Shown here piece after piece: positions 1 to 7,728 of a DNA stretch of 19,361 bases (position 1 is its first letter; every line of letters begins with the position of its first letter). This DNA comes from JAWRCU01 sp033542235 (GTDB lineage: Bacteria > Pseudomonadota > Alphaproteobacteria > Rhizobiales > Rhizobiaceae), in the NCBI RefSeq assembly GCF_033542235.1, contig NZ_JAWRCU010000035.1, positions 1-19,361 on the forward strand, written 5' to 3'. The notes below the pieces were generated by a model. That model was not told where the DNA came from. It ran no database searches and saw only the letters and a list, made by a program, of their open reading frames with translations. A program made the position numbers and the translations under genes.

Positions 1-2
1 CC

Positions 3-104
3 GCCGCCGGCTACAACTTCCGCCGCCTCATCCGCTGGCTCAGTCTTTTGCTGTGCCTGATGCTGGCTGCCTTCAGCACTCAGCTTCGCCTCGTATCAAC
101 GTGA
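3..104 (+). CDS. IS5-type transposase, C-terminal end only
   Basis: The window opens inside this reading frame, which reads AAGYNFRRLIRWLSLLLCLM and stops with TGA at 102-104. The AAGYNFR(R/L)L(I/L)xWLxLLL tail is characteristic, from memory, of DDE transposases in the IS5 family common in rhizobia. These enzymes cut and paste their own element using a DDE catalytic triad, all of which would lie upstream of the window. Only about 33 residues are visible, so intactness cannot be judged. The bases just after the stop (about 110-125, containing GTTCACGGTCGAC) may hold the right terminal inverted repeat, but the left end is not available to confirm this. Bases 105-255 otherwise show no gene. Confidence 0.6.
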   Translation, partial: AAGYNFRRLIRWLSLLLCLMLAAFSTQLRLVST

Positions 105-255
105 AATCGCAATAGTTCACGGTCGACAAAATAGTTCTGATTGATTTGTGCTAGATCTTCCAGCTTCGCACCAGCCTGCTATCCTCTGCTAAGGAAGGTT
201 TGAGTCGCTTTCGTACCGCGTTCCGACTTGCAATGCAGCCAAGGGGGACGGGCTC

Positions 256-462
256 ATGTATCTTCCGCTCGACGATCACGCCAAGCGCCGGCTTACCGAG
301 CGTGGCGATATTGCTGCGGCGATCGATATTCTCATGGCGGAAGGCTATGCGGCCGACGAGCTGCTCGGTGAGATGACCAAGCTTTTCTATGTCGACCTCG
401 ACGCCTTCAACGACGTGCTGAGACGCGAGCAGAAACTGCAGTTGCAGAAGCTGCAATTTTAA
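256..462 (+). CDS. Small conserved-looking protein of unknown function (68 aa)
   Basis: This is an ATG-started gene of 68 residues with a good purine-rich ribosome-binding site (GGGGGAC, about 243-249) seven or so bases upstream. The protein is acidic and probably helical. It opens MYLPLDDHAKRRLTERGD, has a central ADELLGEM stretch, and ends in a glutamine/leucine-rich tail (QKLQLQKLQF). There is no signal peptide, membrane segment or cysteine. I do not recognise a named domain. The reading frame, the ribosome-binding site and the downstream hairpin over its stop codon support a real gene. It lies 151 bp past the transposase remnant and could belong to either the resident chromosome or the element's neighbourhood. 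No function is proposed. Confidence 0.6.
   Translation: MYLPLDDHAKRRLTERGDIAAAIDILMAEGYAADELLGEMTKLFYVDLDAFNDVLRREQKLQLQKLQF
440..460 (+). terminator. Candidate intrinsic terminator overlapping the end of the 68-aa gene
   Basis: TTGCAG (442-447), loop AAG and CTGCAA (451-456) form a hairpin that can be extended by G-T and A-T pairs at its base. It is followed directly by TTTT and an A/T stretch. The T run supplies the first base of the TAA stop at 460-462, so the hairpin lies within the coding end. The stem is short and AT-moderate, so efficiency is uncertain. Confidence 0.4.
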
Positions 463-537
463 TAAGATTGCGCGACGGCCCCTCACTTTATCGCAGCGAT
501 TTCCCACCATGGTCCCGCCCGTCCAACGGAGGCCGGC

Positions 538-879
538 GTGACCAAGATAATTGCTTCAACCCCGCTCTATTCGGGCTTCCGCTTGCATCCGGGCGCTCCT
601 TACCCGACGAGCCGTTCGCTGGAGGCGCGGCCAGGCGCTCGTGCGGCCTCTTCTTCCGTGGATTCGGCGGCCGAGCCTGTACGGCCTGTCGATCTGACCC
701 CAGTGGCCGTGGAGCAAGCAATCGGTCATGCGCGCGTCGAGGAGTGGGCGGCGCGTGTTAGCGCCGGCGGCCCGACCTCGCTGCTTGTCGCCCGGCCCGC
801 ACTCGACGGCGCCACGCCGCAGTATCCCTCCGCGGTGGAGGCCTACCGCGAGATAGCTAAGCTGATTGAAGAGCTCTGA
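538..879 (+). CDS. Hypothetical protein (113 aa)
   Basis: The gene starts at GTG 538 with a CGGAGG ribosome-binding site at 528-533, well spaced, which decides this start. It ends with TGA at 877-879. The N-terminal half is rich in Ala, Ser, Pro and Arg and looks disordered. The C-terminal third is more ordered, with acidic helical character ending EAYREIAKLIEEL. There is no signal peptide, membrane helix or catalytic motif that I recognise. It lies 75 bp after the 68-aa gene on the same strand. The ribosome-binding site and the composition favour a real gene, but a family assignment is not possible from sequence alone. Confidence 0.55.
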   Translation: MTKIIASTPLYSGFRLHPGAPYPTSRSLEARPGARAASSSVDSAAEPVRPVDLTPVAVEQAIGHARVEEWAARVSAGGPTSLLVARPALDGATPQYPSAVEAYREIAKLIEEL

Positions 880-1008
880 GGCGCTCCTCTCGGGCGCCGG
901 GCTTCATCCACAGCCTCGGTCGGCATTTCGCCGCAATTCATGCTAGAAGGCGTTGCAGGACTCGCCGGGCCGCGCTGCGGAACGGAGTTTGAGGAGAGGG
1001 AAAATCTG

Positions 1009-1656
1009 ATGAAGAAAACGATACTCGTGGCGCTCGCCGCCACGATGGCGCTGGGTGCGTGCACGACCGACCCTTATACGGGCGAGCAGAAGGTTTCCAA
1101 TACGGTCGGCGGCGCAACGCTCGGCGCACTGGCAGGTGCGGGCGTCGGCTTGCTCGCCGGCGGCGACGATCGCCGCAATGCGCTGATCGGCGCCGGCATC
1201 GGAGCGCTCGCCGGCGGCGTTGTCGGCAACGTGATGGACCAGAACGAGGCGGAACTGCGCCGCCAGCTCCAGGGCACCGGCGTCTCTGTCACGCGCGTCG
1301 GCGACCGCATCGTCTTGAACATGCCGTCCGACATCACCTTCAACACCGACCAGGATGCCGTGAAGGCGCAGTTCTATCCGGTGCTCAACTCTGTTGCGCT
1401 TGTGCTCAAGAAGTTCAACCGCACCCTGGTCGATGTTTACGGCCACACCGATTCGACCGGTAGCGCGCAGCACAATTACGACCTTTCGCAGCGCCGCGCG
1501 CTGTCGGTCGCGAACTACCTGTCGGGTCAGGGCGTCGATTCGCGCCGCTTCGCCGTCACCGGATTCGGCGCGACCCGTCCGGTCGCCGACAACGGCACGC
1601 CGGCGGGCCGCGCACAGAACCGCCGTGTCGAGATCCAGCTCTCGCCGTTGACGTGA
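1009..1656 (+). CDS. OmpA-domain outer-membrane lipoprotein (YiaD-like)
   Basis: This is a predicted lipoprotein of 215 residues that tethers the outer membrane to peptidoglycan. Residues 1-18 form a lipoprotein signal peptide (MKK, hydrophobic stretch, lipobox LGAC with the acylated Cys18). Residues about 32-75 form a glycine zipper (repeated GxxxG/GAGIG motifs), which usually packs in the membrane. The rest (about 95-215) is an OmpA C-terminal domain with the peptidoglycan-contact signatures GHTDSTGS (145-152), NYDLSQRRA (156-164) and NRRVEI (204-209). This layout is that of E. coli YiaD and related proteins. I chose ATG 1009, because it has a GAGGAGAGGG ribosome-binding site at 991-1000 and starts the signal peptide; an in-frame ATG at 940 would add 23 residues and bury the signal. 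Confidence 0.93.
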   Translation: MKKTILVALAATMALGACTTDPYTGEQKVSNTVGGATLGALAGAGVGLLAGGDDRRNALIGAGIGALAGGVVGNVMDQNEAELRRQLQGTGVSVTRVGDRIVLNMPSDITFNTDQDAVKAQFYPVLNSVALVLKKFNRTLVDVYGHTDSTGSAQHNYDLSQRRALSVANYLSGQGVDSRRFAVTGFGATRPVADNGTPAGRAQNRRVEIQLSPLT

Positions 1657-1662
1657 AGAGAA

Positions 1663-1691
1663 GCGAGTAGCGAATAGGGAATAGCGAATAG
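1663..1691 (+). repeat. Four degenerate heptamers in inverse orientation (GAGTAGC/GAATAGC type)
   Basis: Starting seven bases after the lipoprotein stop, four consecutive 7-base units read GAGTAGC, GAATAGG, GAATAGC and GAATAGA. The first is the exact reverse complement of the GCTACTC unit of the long array at 1725-1854; the others differ by one or two bases. The two blocks lie about 33 bp apart and can partly fold back on each other in RNA. Confidence 0.85.
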
Positions 1692-1724
1692 AAAAGACTT
1701 GAACCGACGGGCGTTGCAGTCGAC

Positions 1725-1854
1725 GCTACTCGCTACTCGCTACTCGCTACTCGCTACTCGCTACTCGCTACTCGCTACTCGCTACTCGCTACTCGCTACT
1801 CGCTACTCGCTACTCGCTACTCGCTACTCGCTACTCGCTACTCGCTACTCGCTA
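1725..1854 (+). repeat. Heptanucleotide tandem array, (GCTACTC)18 plus GCTA
   Basis: Eighteen identical GCTACTC units run without a single mismatch from 1725 to 1850, followed by a partial GCTA to 1854. Such uniform short tandem arrays mutate by slippage and can act as variable-number loci. The array fills the convergent gap between the lipoprotein gene and psuG. Its last three bases (CTA, 1852-1854) are the complement of the psuG TAG stop codon. On the plus strand the array is open in frame and would read as repeated LLATRYS heptapeptides, but I see no sign that this is a gene. Confidence 0.97.
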
Positions 1855-2766
1855 AATCTCCCGCGCAATCCTGGCCGCGAGCCGCGCATTGTTCTCGACC
1901 AGTGCGATGTTGGTCGTGAGGCTCGCGCCTTGGGTGAGCTCGAGGATTTTGGCAAGCAGATACGGCGTCACCGACTTGCCGGCGATGCCGTCCTTTTCGG
2001 CGGCCTGCTGGGCGGCCGCGATGTGCACAGCCATCTTGTTGAAGGCAATCTCATGCTCGGCCGCTACGGGATTGGCGACCAGCATACCGCCGGCGAGGCC
2101 GAGCGCGCGACGCGTTTCGAAGAACCGGGCTATAGCCGCCGGTTCGTCGAGCCTGAGCGGCGCCTTGTAGGGTGAAGTGCGCGACCAGAAGGCCGGCATC
2201 ACATCCGATCGATAGGCGACCACCGGGACGCCGCGTGTTTCCAGCACCTCCAGCGTCTTCTCTATATCGAGGATCGCTTTCGCGCCGGCCGAAACGACGA
2301 TCAGCTGTGTCTGCGCCAGCTCGTCAAGGTCAGCGGATATGTCAAAACTCTTCTCCGCGCCCTTGTGCACACCGCCGATGCCGCCCGTCGCGAACACACG
2401 GATGCCGGCAAGCGCCGCCGCGATCATGGTGGCTGCCACCGTGGTCCCGCCGGTTCGCCCTTCGGCGATGGCGAAGGCGAGATCGGCGCGCGACAGTTTC
2501 ATTGCGGCAGTGACCTTGGCGAGCTGGTTGCGCTGTTCATCGGAAAGCCCGACCTTAAGCCGACCGTCGATGACCGCAATCGTTGCAGGAACCGCGCCTT
2601 CCTCGGTGATGATCCGCTCGACGGCCGCCGCCATTTCAGCATTCTGCGGGTAGGGCATGCCATGCGTGATGATCGTGCTTTCCAGCGCAACGACTGGGCG
2701 GTTCTCGGCAAGTGCCGCCGCAACCGGCGCTGCGATGTCGAGGAGGGGGAGGGTATCAGGGGGCAT
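1852..2766 (-). CDS. psuG: Pseudouridine-5'-phosphate glycosidase
   Basis: This enzyme of 304 residues cleaves pseudouridine 5'-phosphate into uracil and ribose 5-phosphate, the second step of pseudouridine breakdown in the cytoplasm. The family signatures are clear: VALESTIITHGMPYPQN (26-42, catalytic Glu29), TAAMKLSRAD (Lys90, the residue that forms the sugar adduct in E. coli PsuG), GTTVAATM, ATGGIGGVH, FDISADL (Asp146), SAGAKAILD (Lys163) and SLTTNIALVENNARLAARIA (Asn286). These positions match the E. coli active-site residues within two or three. The ATG at 2764-2766 has GGAG upstream at a suitable distance. The partner kinase psuK lies upstream on the same strand, separated by a palindromic repeat. 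The TAG stop falls in the heptamer array. Confidence 0.96.
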   Translation of the reverse strand: MPPDTLPLLDIAAPVAAALAENRPVVALESTIITHGMPYPQNAEMAAAVERIITEEGAVPATIAVIDGRLKVGLSDEQRNQLAKVTAAMKLSRADLAFAIAEGRTGGTTVAATMIAAALAGIRVFATGGIGGVHKGAEKSFDISADLDELAQTQLIVVSAGAKAILDIEKTLEVLETRGVPVVAYRSDVMPAFWSRTSPYKAPLRLDEPAAIARFFETRRALGLAGGMLVANPVAAEHEIAFNKMAVHIAAAQQAAEKDGIAGKSVTPYLLAKILELTQGASLTTNIALVENNARLAARIAREI

Positions 2767-2816
2767 GATGGACTCCGGATTAACTCAAACAAATTGGGAC
2801 TCTGATCCGTCTGAGG

Positions 2817-3012
2817 GCGGTGCTCTACGTTGCCCCCCCCTGTCCTGCCAGACATGTCCCCCGCAATGGGACGCAATGGGGGAGATCGGACGGCCGCTTT
2901 GGTTCGCTAATCGCCAGCGTAGGAGATTGGCGAAACCCTCGATGACAGCCAATCTCCCCCCTTGTGGGGGAGATGTCCGGCAGGACAGAGGGGGGCGCGC
3001 AGGGCGCAACGC
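2817..3012. repeat. Rhizobial-type palindromic intergenic element (~195 bp)
   Basis: The outer arms are TGTCCTGCCAGACATGTCCC (2841-2860) and its near-perfect inverse GGGAGATGTCCGGCAGGACA (2968-2987). The pairing continues outward through a C8 run (2833-2840) and GGGGGG (2990-2995). An inner hairpin pairs GGAGATTGGC (2922-2931) with GCCAATCTCC (2947-2956). There is no reading frame of note inside. Related palindromes, from memory, are scattered between genes in Mesorhizobium, Sinorhizobium and Brucella. This one separates psuK from psuG, so the psuK-psuG transcript would carry a long hairpin. The outer boundaries are approximate. Confidence 0.85.
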
Positions 3013-3023
3013 CAGCAGAACCG

Positions 3024-3965
3024 TCATGCCACCGTCGTCGCCTCCGGCACAAGGGCAAGCACCTCCTCAAGGGCAGCGTCCGATATTCTCGCCACGGCCA
3101 ACGGGCTGCCGATAGTGAGCACGGCCGCCGCTATCCCTTCGCGCAGCGCCTCGCGCAGTGGCTTTCCTTGTATCATGGCCGCCACTGTGACGCCGGCGAG
3201 CGCGTCGCCCGCGCCGGTTGCATCGGCCATGGATGCAAGTCTGGGCGGGACGATCTGAAAGATCCCGGTGGTGTCGAAGCCGATCACGGCCGAGCTGCCC
3301 GAGGTGATTACGCCCGAGCCTAGTCCCATACCAGCGAGCCGTTCCGCCAGGGCTGCCGGCTCTGCCTCGTGCGGCGTTGCGGCCAGGCTTGCCGCCTCAC
3401 GCGTGTTCATGAACAGGCAGGCGACCGTGTCGAGGGCGCCCCAGAGCCGCACGACCTTCGCCGGCGAGATCGCGATTGCGAAGAGCGGCTTGCCCGCGGC
3501 AAGCGCCGCCAGCCGGCCGAGCGCTTCGGCGGGCAGATTGGCGTCGGTGAGGATCGCATCGGCGGCCGCAACTTCGTCGCGCACCTTGCTGCGGCGCAAC
3601 TGCTTGGGGAAGGCGAACTCGTAGAGCTCCATATCGGCGAGCCCCGCAATCACCTCGCCGTCGCGGTCGATGAGCGCCGTGTAGCTCGGCGTCGCCCGAT
3701 CGAGGAAAACGGCGGAAAGATCGCGGATCTTCGCCTGGTCGATCGCGCGGGCGACGTTCTCGCCGGCCGAATCAGCGCCGCGCAGCGAAATCAGCGAGGC
3801 CTCCACGCCGCGCTGCACCGCATTGCGCAGGGCATTGAAGACGCCACCGCCGACATCCTCCGACATCCTGCCTGGATTGGAGGCGCCCGGCACGAAGATG
3901 CCGGACACCTGGCCGCGCCGGTCGACATGGGCGCCCCCGACGGCAAGCAGTTTCAGTCGTGTCAC
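3024..3965 (-). CDS. psuK: PfkB-family sugar kinase, probable pseudouridine kinase
   Basis: This is a ribokinase-like kinase that most likely phosphorylates pseudouridine at the 5' position using ATP, feeding PsuG next door. The PfkB hallmarks are an N-terminal AVGGAHVDRRG strand, a substrate-side VGGGVFNALRNA (38-49) and the C-terminal DATGAGDALAG signature (248-258) with catalytic base Asp254. I chose GTG 3963-3965: it gives 313 residues, the usual length of PsuK, begins at the first conserved strand, and has GGAG ten bases upstream. The frame is open further upstream to 4121, but that part does not resemble the family. Substrate is inferred from the psuG neighbour; another nucleoside or sugar is possible. 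The intergenic stretch 3966-4224 holds the divergent start regions. Confidence 0.85.
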   Translation of the reverse strand: MTRLKLLAVGGAHVDRRGQVSGIFVPGASNPGRMSEDVGGGVFNALRNAVQRGVEASLISLRGADSAGENVARAIDQAKIRDLSAVFLDRATPSYTALIDRDGEVIAGLADMELYEFAFPKQLRRSKVRDEVAAADAILTDANLPAEALGRLAALAAGKPLFAIAISPAKVVRLWGALDTVACLFMNTREAASLAATPHEAEPAALAERLAGMGLGSGVITSGSSAVIGFDTTGIFQIVPPRLASMADATGAGDALAGVTVAAMIQGKPLREALREGIAAAVLTIGSPLAVARISDAALEEVLALVPEATTVA

Positions 3966-4166
3966 TGTATCAAGGCTCCGGGCGGGGATGGTCGGCGTCC
4001 AATGATAGATAGCGCATGATGCTGAGGAGTTGCAGACACTTCGGGCAAGATCACGCGGGAAAACAAAGAGATAGAGCGGGTCGGCGACACCATGGTCGCA
4101 ACCGGGCTGACACTTGCGCACCGCGCCCCTTCGCTAACCCTCACGGTTGCTCGATGCATCGGCGGC

Positions 4167-4195
4167 ACTGACAAGCTGGCATCCGGACCCTATAT
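4167..4195 (+). promoter_or_regulatory. Rhizobial sigma-70 promoter for the RMF-like gene
   Basis: ACTGAC (4167-4172), a 17-base spacer and CTATAT (4190-4195) match the rhizobial housekeeping consensus CTTGAC-N17-CTATAT at ten of twelve positions, with a perfect -10 element. Transcription would start near 4202, about 23 bases before the first good start codon of the small gene at 4225. Confidence 0.7.
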
Positions 4196-4224
4196 TTTCA
4201 AGTGAGGCGTGGAGGCTGGCAAGC

Positions 4225-4392
4225 ATGGAGGCTGCCATGTCACCTTTCGACAAGGGCGTCCTTGCCGCCCAGACCGGCATGAGCCGCGACGACAATCCCT
4301 ATCAGCGTGGAACCCAGGCCTATAGCGACTGGAACGCTGGATATGATTCTGCCGTCGATGCGCGCGAAGCGACCAAGCTGGACGGCGAATAG
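4225..4392 (+). CDS. Small protein with ribosome-modulation-factor-like motif (55 aa)
   Basis: This small acidic protein is preceded by a good promoter. Its core reads G-x2-A-x3-G-x5-NPYQRGT-x2-YSDWNAGYDSA. That resembles the pattern of the RMF/CrpP family (small basic residues, then [CN]PY, then W-x2-G-[WY]-x2-A); RMF in E. coli binds 30S/70S ribosomes and promotes stationary-phase 100S dimers. The match is by motif only, and the protein is more acidic than E. coli RMF. Two in-frame starts are possible: ATG 4225 with GGAGG at 4211-4215, and ATG 4237 (51 aa) with GGAGG at 4227-4231. I list the longer form. It lies 166 bp upstream of recA on the same strand and may be a separate transcript. 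Confidence 0.75.
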   Translation: MEAAMSPFDKGVLAAQTGMSRDDNPYQRGTQAYSDWNAGYDSAVDAREATKLDGE

Positions 4393-4486
4393 TTTTTCGA
4401 ATTGGACTGTCCTCGAATCGGGACAAAAATAGAACAGGCCTGAATTACGTTGTGATAACAGGCTGTTAGAGTCTCTTGCAATTGCG

Positions 4487-4501
4487 GAACAAAACGTGTA
4501 C
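4487..4501 (+). promoter_or_regulatory. Candidate LexA (SOS) box of recA
   Basis: GAAC-AAAACGT-GTAC fits the alphaproteobacterial LexA consensus GAAC-N7-GAAC (GTTC-N7-GTTC on the other strand) at seven of eight fixed positions. It overlaps a possible promoter: TTGCAA (4476-4481), 17 bases, TACGAA (4499-4504). LexA bound here would block recA transcription until DNA damage activates RecA. The one mismatch makes this a candidate, not a certainty. Confidence 0.6.
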
Positions 4502-4558
4502 GAATTTCGCACACCACCGGATTGACCGGCTCCATTGACGAACGAGGGGTGCTATATC

Positions 4559-5638
<1,080 letters not shown>

Positions 5639-5684
5639 GCCGCTTTCCGCCTCTGCGCGGTATTGCGTTCGGAGGAAGGATCGA

Positions 5685-5715
5685 CCGCCGGCCCTGGTGC
5701 CGGCGGTTTTGTTTT
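5685..5715 (+). terminator. Intrinsic terminator of recA
   Basis: CCGCCGGC (5685-5692), loop CCTGGT and GCCGGCGG (5699-5706) form a perfect 8-bp GC stem, followed by TTTTGTTTT (5707-5715). Bases 5716-5853, between this and the murI stop, contain only a loose CTTGCGCAG/CTGCGCAAG inverted repeat (5760-5768, 5790-5798) with no T run. Confidence 0.93.
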
Positions 5716-5853
5716 CAGGGGCAATGCCGGTAATTTAATTGCCGCTGATCGCTTGCGGCCTTGCGCAGGGGCAGTTTGCGTTTTTCCATCTGCGCAAGCG
5801 CTCGCGCCACGGCCCTTCTGCGAAACGATATCAAACCCAGGCGAACTTCGAAA

Positions 5854-6666
5854 TCACGACATTGGGCTGAGGCCGAAGCCCTGCATCAGCCGAGCGGTGG
5901 TGAAGTCCGGCCTGCCCGAGGTGAAGATGACGGGATCGGCGCCATGGCAGGCGTTCGGCGTGTTGGCCCCGCTGACCTTGACGAGAGACAGCGCCCGCCG
6001 CGCGATCGCCTCGGCCGGATCGATCCAGTCGACCGGCCAGGGCGCGGTCTTGCGCATACGGTTCACCAGGAACGGATAGTGAGTGCAGGCGAGCACGACG
6101 ATGTCGGTTCGCCGCCCGTCCTGATCGACGAAGCACGGCGCGATCTCGCCACGCACAGCCTCCTCGTCTACGAAGCCTTCGCGCACATAGGTCTCGGCCA
6201 GCCCCGCAAGGGTGACGCTGCCGACGAGCCGGACATGGCACCTTGACGCCCATTGCGTGATCAGGTCGCGCGTATATTGGCGCTTCACCGTGCCCGGGGT
6301 CGCCAGAACGGAGACCAGCCCCGAGCGCGTACGTTCCGCTGCGGGCTTGATGGCAGGCACTGTGCCGACAAACGGGTGGCCGGGGAAGCGTTCCCTTAAT
6401 GCCTCGATCACCAGCGTCGAGGCCGTGTTGCAGGCTATGACGGAGATCTCCGGTCTGAACCTGTCGAGCAGCCGGCCGAAAAGATCAAGGATATGCGCCC
6501 TGAGCGCCGGCTCCTCCCAATTGCCATAGGGAAAGGCAGCGTCGTCAGCAACATAGACGAATCGCCGATCGGGCATCAGCACGCGCGCTTCGCGCAGCAC
6601 CGTCAGCCCGCCGATCCCGGAATCGAACATCAGGATCGGCTGCTGCTCTGCATCACTCTCCGTCAT
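5854..6666 (-). CDS. murI: Glutamate racemase
   Basis: MurI interconverts L- and D-glutamate in the cytoplasm and supplies D-Glu for peptidoglycan. The 270-residue protein shows the family motifs FDSGIGGLTV (14-23, with Asp15 and Ser16), ACNTAST (78-84, catalytic Cys79) and ACTHYPFL (193-200, catalytic Cys194 with His196). The two-cysteine acid-base mechanism is therefore intact. The ATG (complement of 6664-6666) has GAGGAGG just upstream. It follows trmJ on the same strand after 183 bp. That gap contains no gene I can support, so the two may be one loose operon. Confidence 0.97.
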   Translation of the reverse strand: MTESDAEQQPILMFDSGIGGLTVLREARVLMPDRRFVYVADDAAFPYGNWEEPALRAHILDLFGRLLDRFRPEISVIACNTASTLVIEALRERFPGHPFVGTVPAIKPAAERTRSGLVSVLATPGTVKRQYTRDLITQWASRCHVRLVGSVTLAGLAETYVREGFVDEEAVRGEIAPCFVDQDGRRTDIVVLACTHYPFLVNRMRKTAPWPVDWIDPAEAIARRALSLVKVSGANTPNACHGADPVIFTSGRPDFTTARLMQGFGLSPMS

Positions 6667-6849
6667 TGCGCCTCCTCGGTTGCGGCTCGTTGAGCGCGCT
6701 GGATTTCAGTTTTCATGAGAAACACTTCGGTTTCGTCAACATCCCGATCAGGATGTGACCGCCAGGGATGCCGGCTGATTCCGGCCAGATGAAGTCCGAA
6801 CTTCGCGGAGACGATGGTACGGAGCGTGGTGGGGACGGGGCTTACGGCC

Positions 6850-7728
6850 TCAGTCACTGCGGTGCGGATGTCGCGAGGTGCGCGGCGCCGCGGTCGTGCC
6901 GATATCTTCACTTTTTCCGTGCGCTTCGGCATCCGCCTCGCTTTTTCGCGTCGGATAGCCGCTGCCGCGCGGCTCCTTCGGCGAAAAATAGTCGAGCGAG
7001 GCGAGCACGCCGCGCAGCACCTTGATCTCGGCCTCGCTGAAGCCGGGTCTGGTCAATACTGAACGTAGATTGTCGACCATTTTCGGCTTCTTGGCGGCCG
7101 GACGGAAATAGCCCCTGACCGAGAGAGCTTCCTCGAGATGGTCGAGGAAGCTGGTGAGATGCTTTTTCTCGGCAGGCACGATCTCGGGCCCTCTGAAGGC
7201 CGTGTCGGTTTCCGATCCGAGGCCCGACTTCATCCACTCATAGGCCATCAGCAGCACTGCTTGGGCAATGTTCAGCGAGGCGAACTTCGGGTTGACCGGG
7301 AAGGTGACGATCTCATCGGCGCGCGCAATCTCCTCATTATAGAGGCCGAAACGCTCGCGCCCGAACATGATGCCCGTTCGCTCACCCGCCGCGCCGCGCG
7401 ACCTCAATGCCCGCACCGCCTCGACTGGTCCTCGCACCGGCTTGAAGCCGTCACGCTCGCGCGCGGTTGTCGCGAAGATGAAATTCAGGTCCCCGATCGC
7501 CGCCTCGAGGTCGGCAAAGACAGCCGTTCGATCGATGACGTGATCGGCCTTGCTTGCCGCCGCGCGGGCCTTTTCGCTCGGCCAGCCGTCGCGCGGATTG
7601 ACGAGCCGGAGTTCCTCGAGGCCGAAATTGGCCATGGCGCGCGCCACCATGCCGATATTCTCGCCGAGCTGCGGCTCGACGAGGATGATGACGGGCCTGG
7701 CGCCCGGTTGCTGTTCGGTTCGTTCCAT
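6850..7728 (-). CDS. trmJ: SPOUT-family RNA 2'-O-methyltransferase, TrmJ type
   Basis: This enzyme probably transfers a methyl group from S-adenosylmethionine to the 2'-OH of nucleotide 32 in the tRNA anticodon loop. The 292-residue protein carries the SpoU/TrmJ signatures: VEPQLGENIGMVARAMANFG (18-36), FGRERFGLYNEE (122-133) and PVNPKFASLNIAQAVLLMAYEW (144-165). The last two form the trefoil-knot cofactor pocket. After about residue 255 a basic, low-complexity tail (KSEADAEAHGKSEDIG and onward) is probably disordered. I chose ATG 7726-7728 because it directly precedes the first conserved strand; an in-frame start at 7773 would add 15 unrelated residues. The exact tRNA target is inferred from the family. 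Bases 7729-7954 hold no gene I can support. Confidence 0.9.
   Translation of the reverse strand: MERTEQQPGARPVIILVEPQLGENIGMVARAMANFGLEELRLVNPRDGWPSEKARAAASKADHVIDRTAVFADLEAAIGDLNFIFATTARERDGFKPVRGPVEAVRALRSRGAAGERTGIMFGRERFGLYNEEIARADEIVTFPVNPKFASLNIAQAVLLMAYEWMKSGLGSETDTAFRGPEIVPAEKKHLTSFLDHLEEALSVRGYFRPAAKKPKMVDNLRSVLTRPGFSEAEIKVLRGVLASLDYFSPKEPRGSGYPTRKSEADAEAHGKSEDIGTTAAPRTSRHPHRSD

Noticed and set aside
943..1473. 176-codon minus-strand open frame
   Set aside because: Antisense shadow of the OmpA-domain lipoprotein gene.
1699..2175. Plus-strand open frame with repeated LLATRYS heptapeptides
   Set aside because: It is the translation of the heptamer array continuing antisense to psuG; no ribosome-binding site and no similarity to a family.
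2817..3012. Palindromic element read as a CRISPR array or a transposon
   Set aside because: It has two inverted arms, not regularly spaced direct repeats, and encodes no transposase.
4409..4426. TGTCC/GGACA hairpin after the RMF-like gene as a terminator
   Set aside because: It is followed by AAAAAT, not Ts, on the plus strand, and the stem is only six pairs.
5760..5798. CTTGCGCAG/CTGCGCAAG inverted repeat as a murI terminator
   Set aside because: The loop is 21 bases and no T run follows on the minus strand.
6663..6932. Possible small gene between trmJ and murI on the minus strand
   Set aside because: It overlaps the trmJ end and the murI start, has no good ribosome-binding site, and its composition is typical of a shadow frame.
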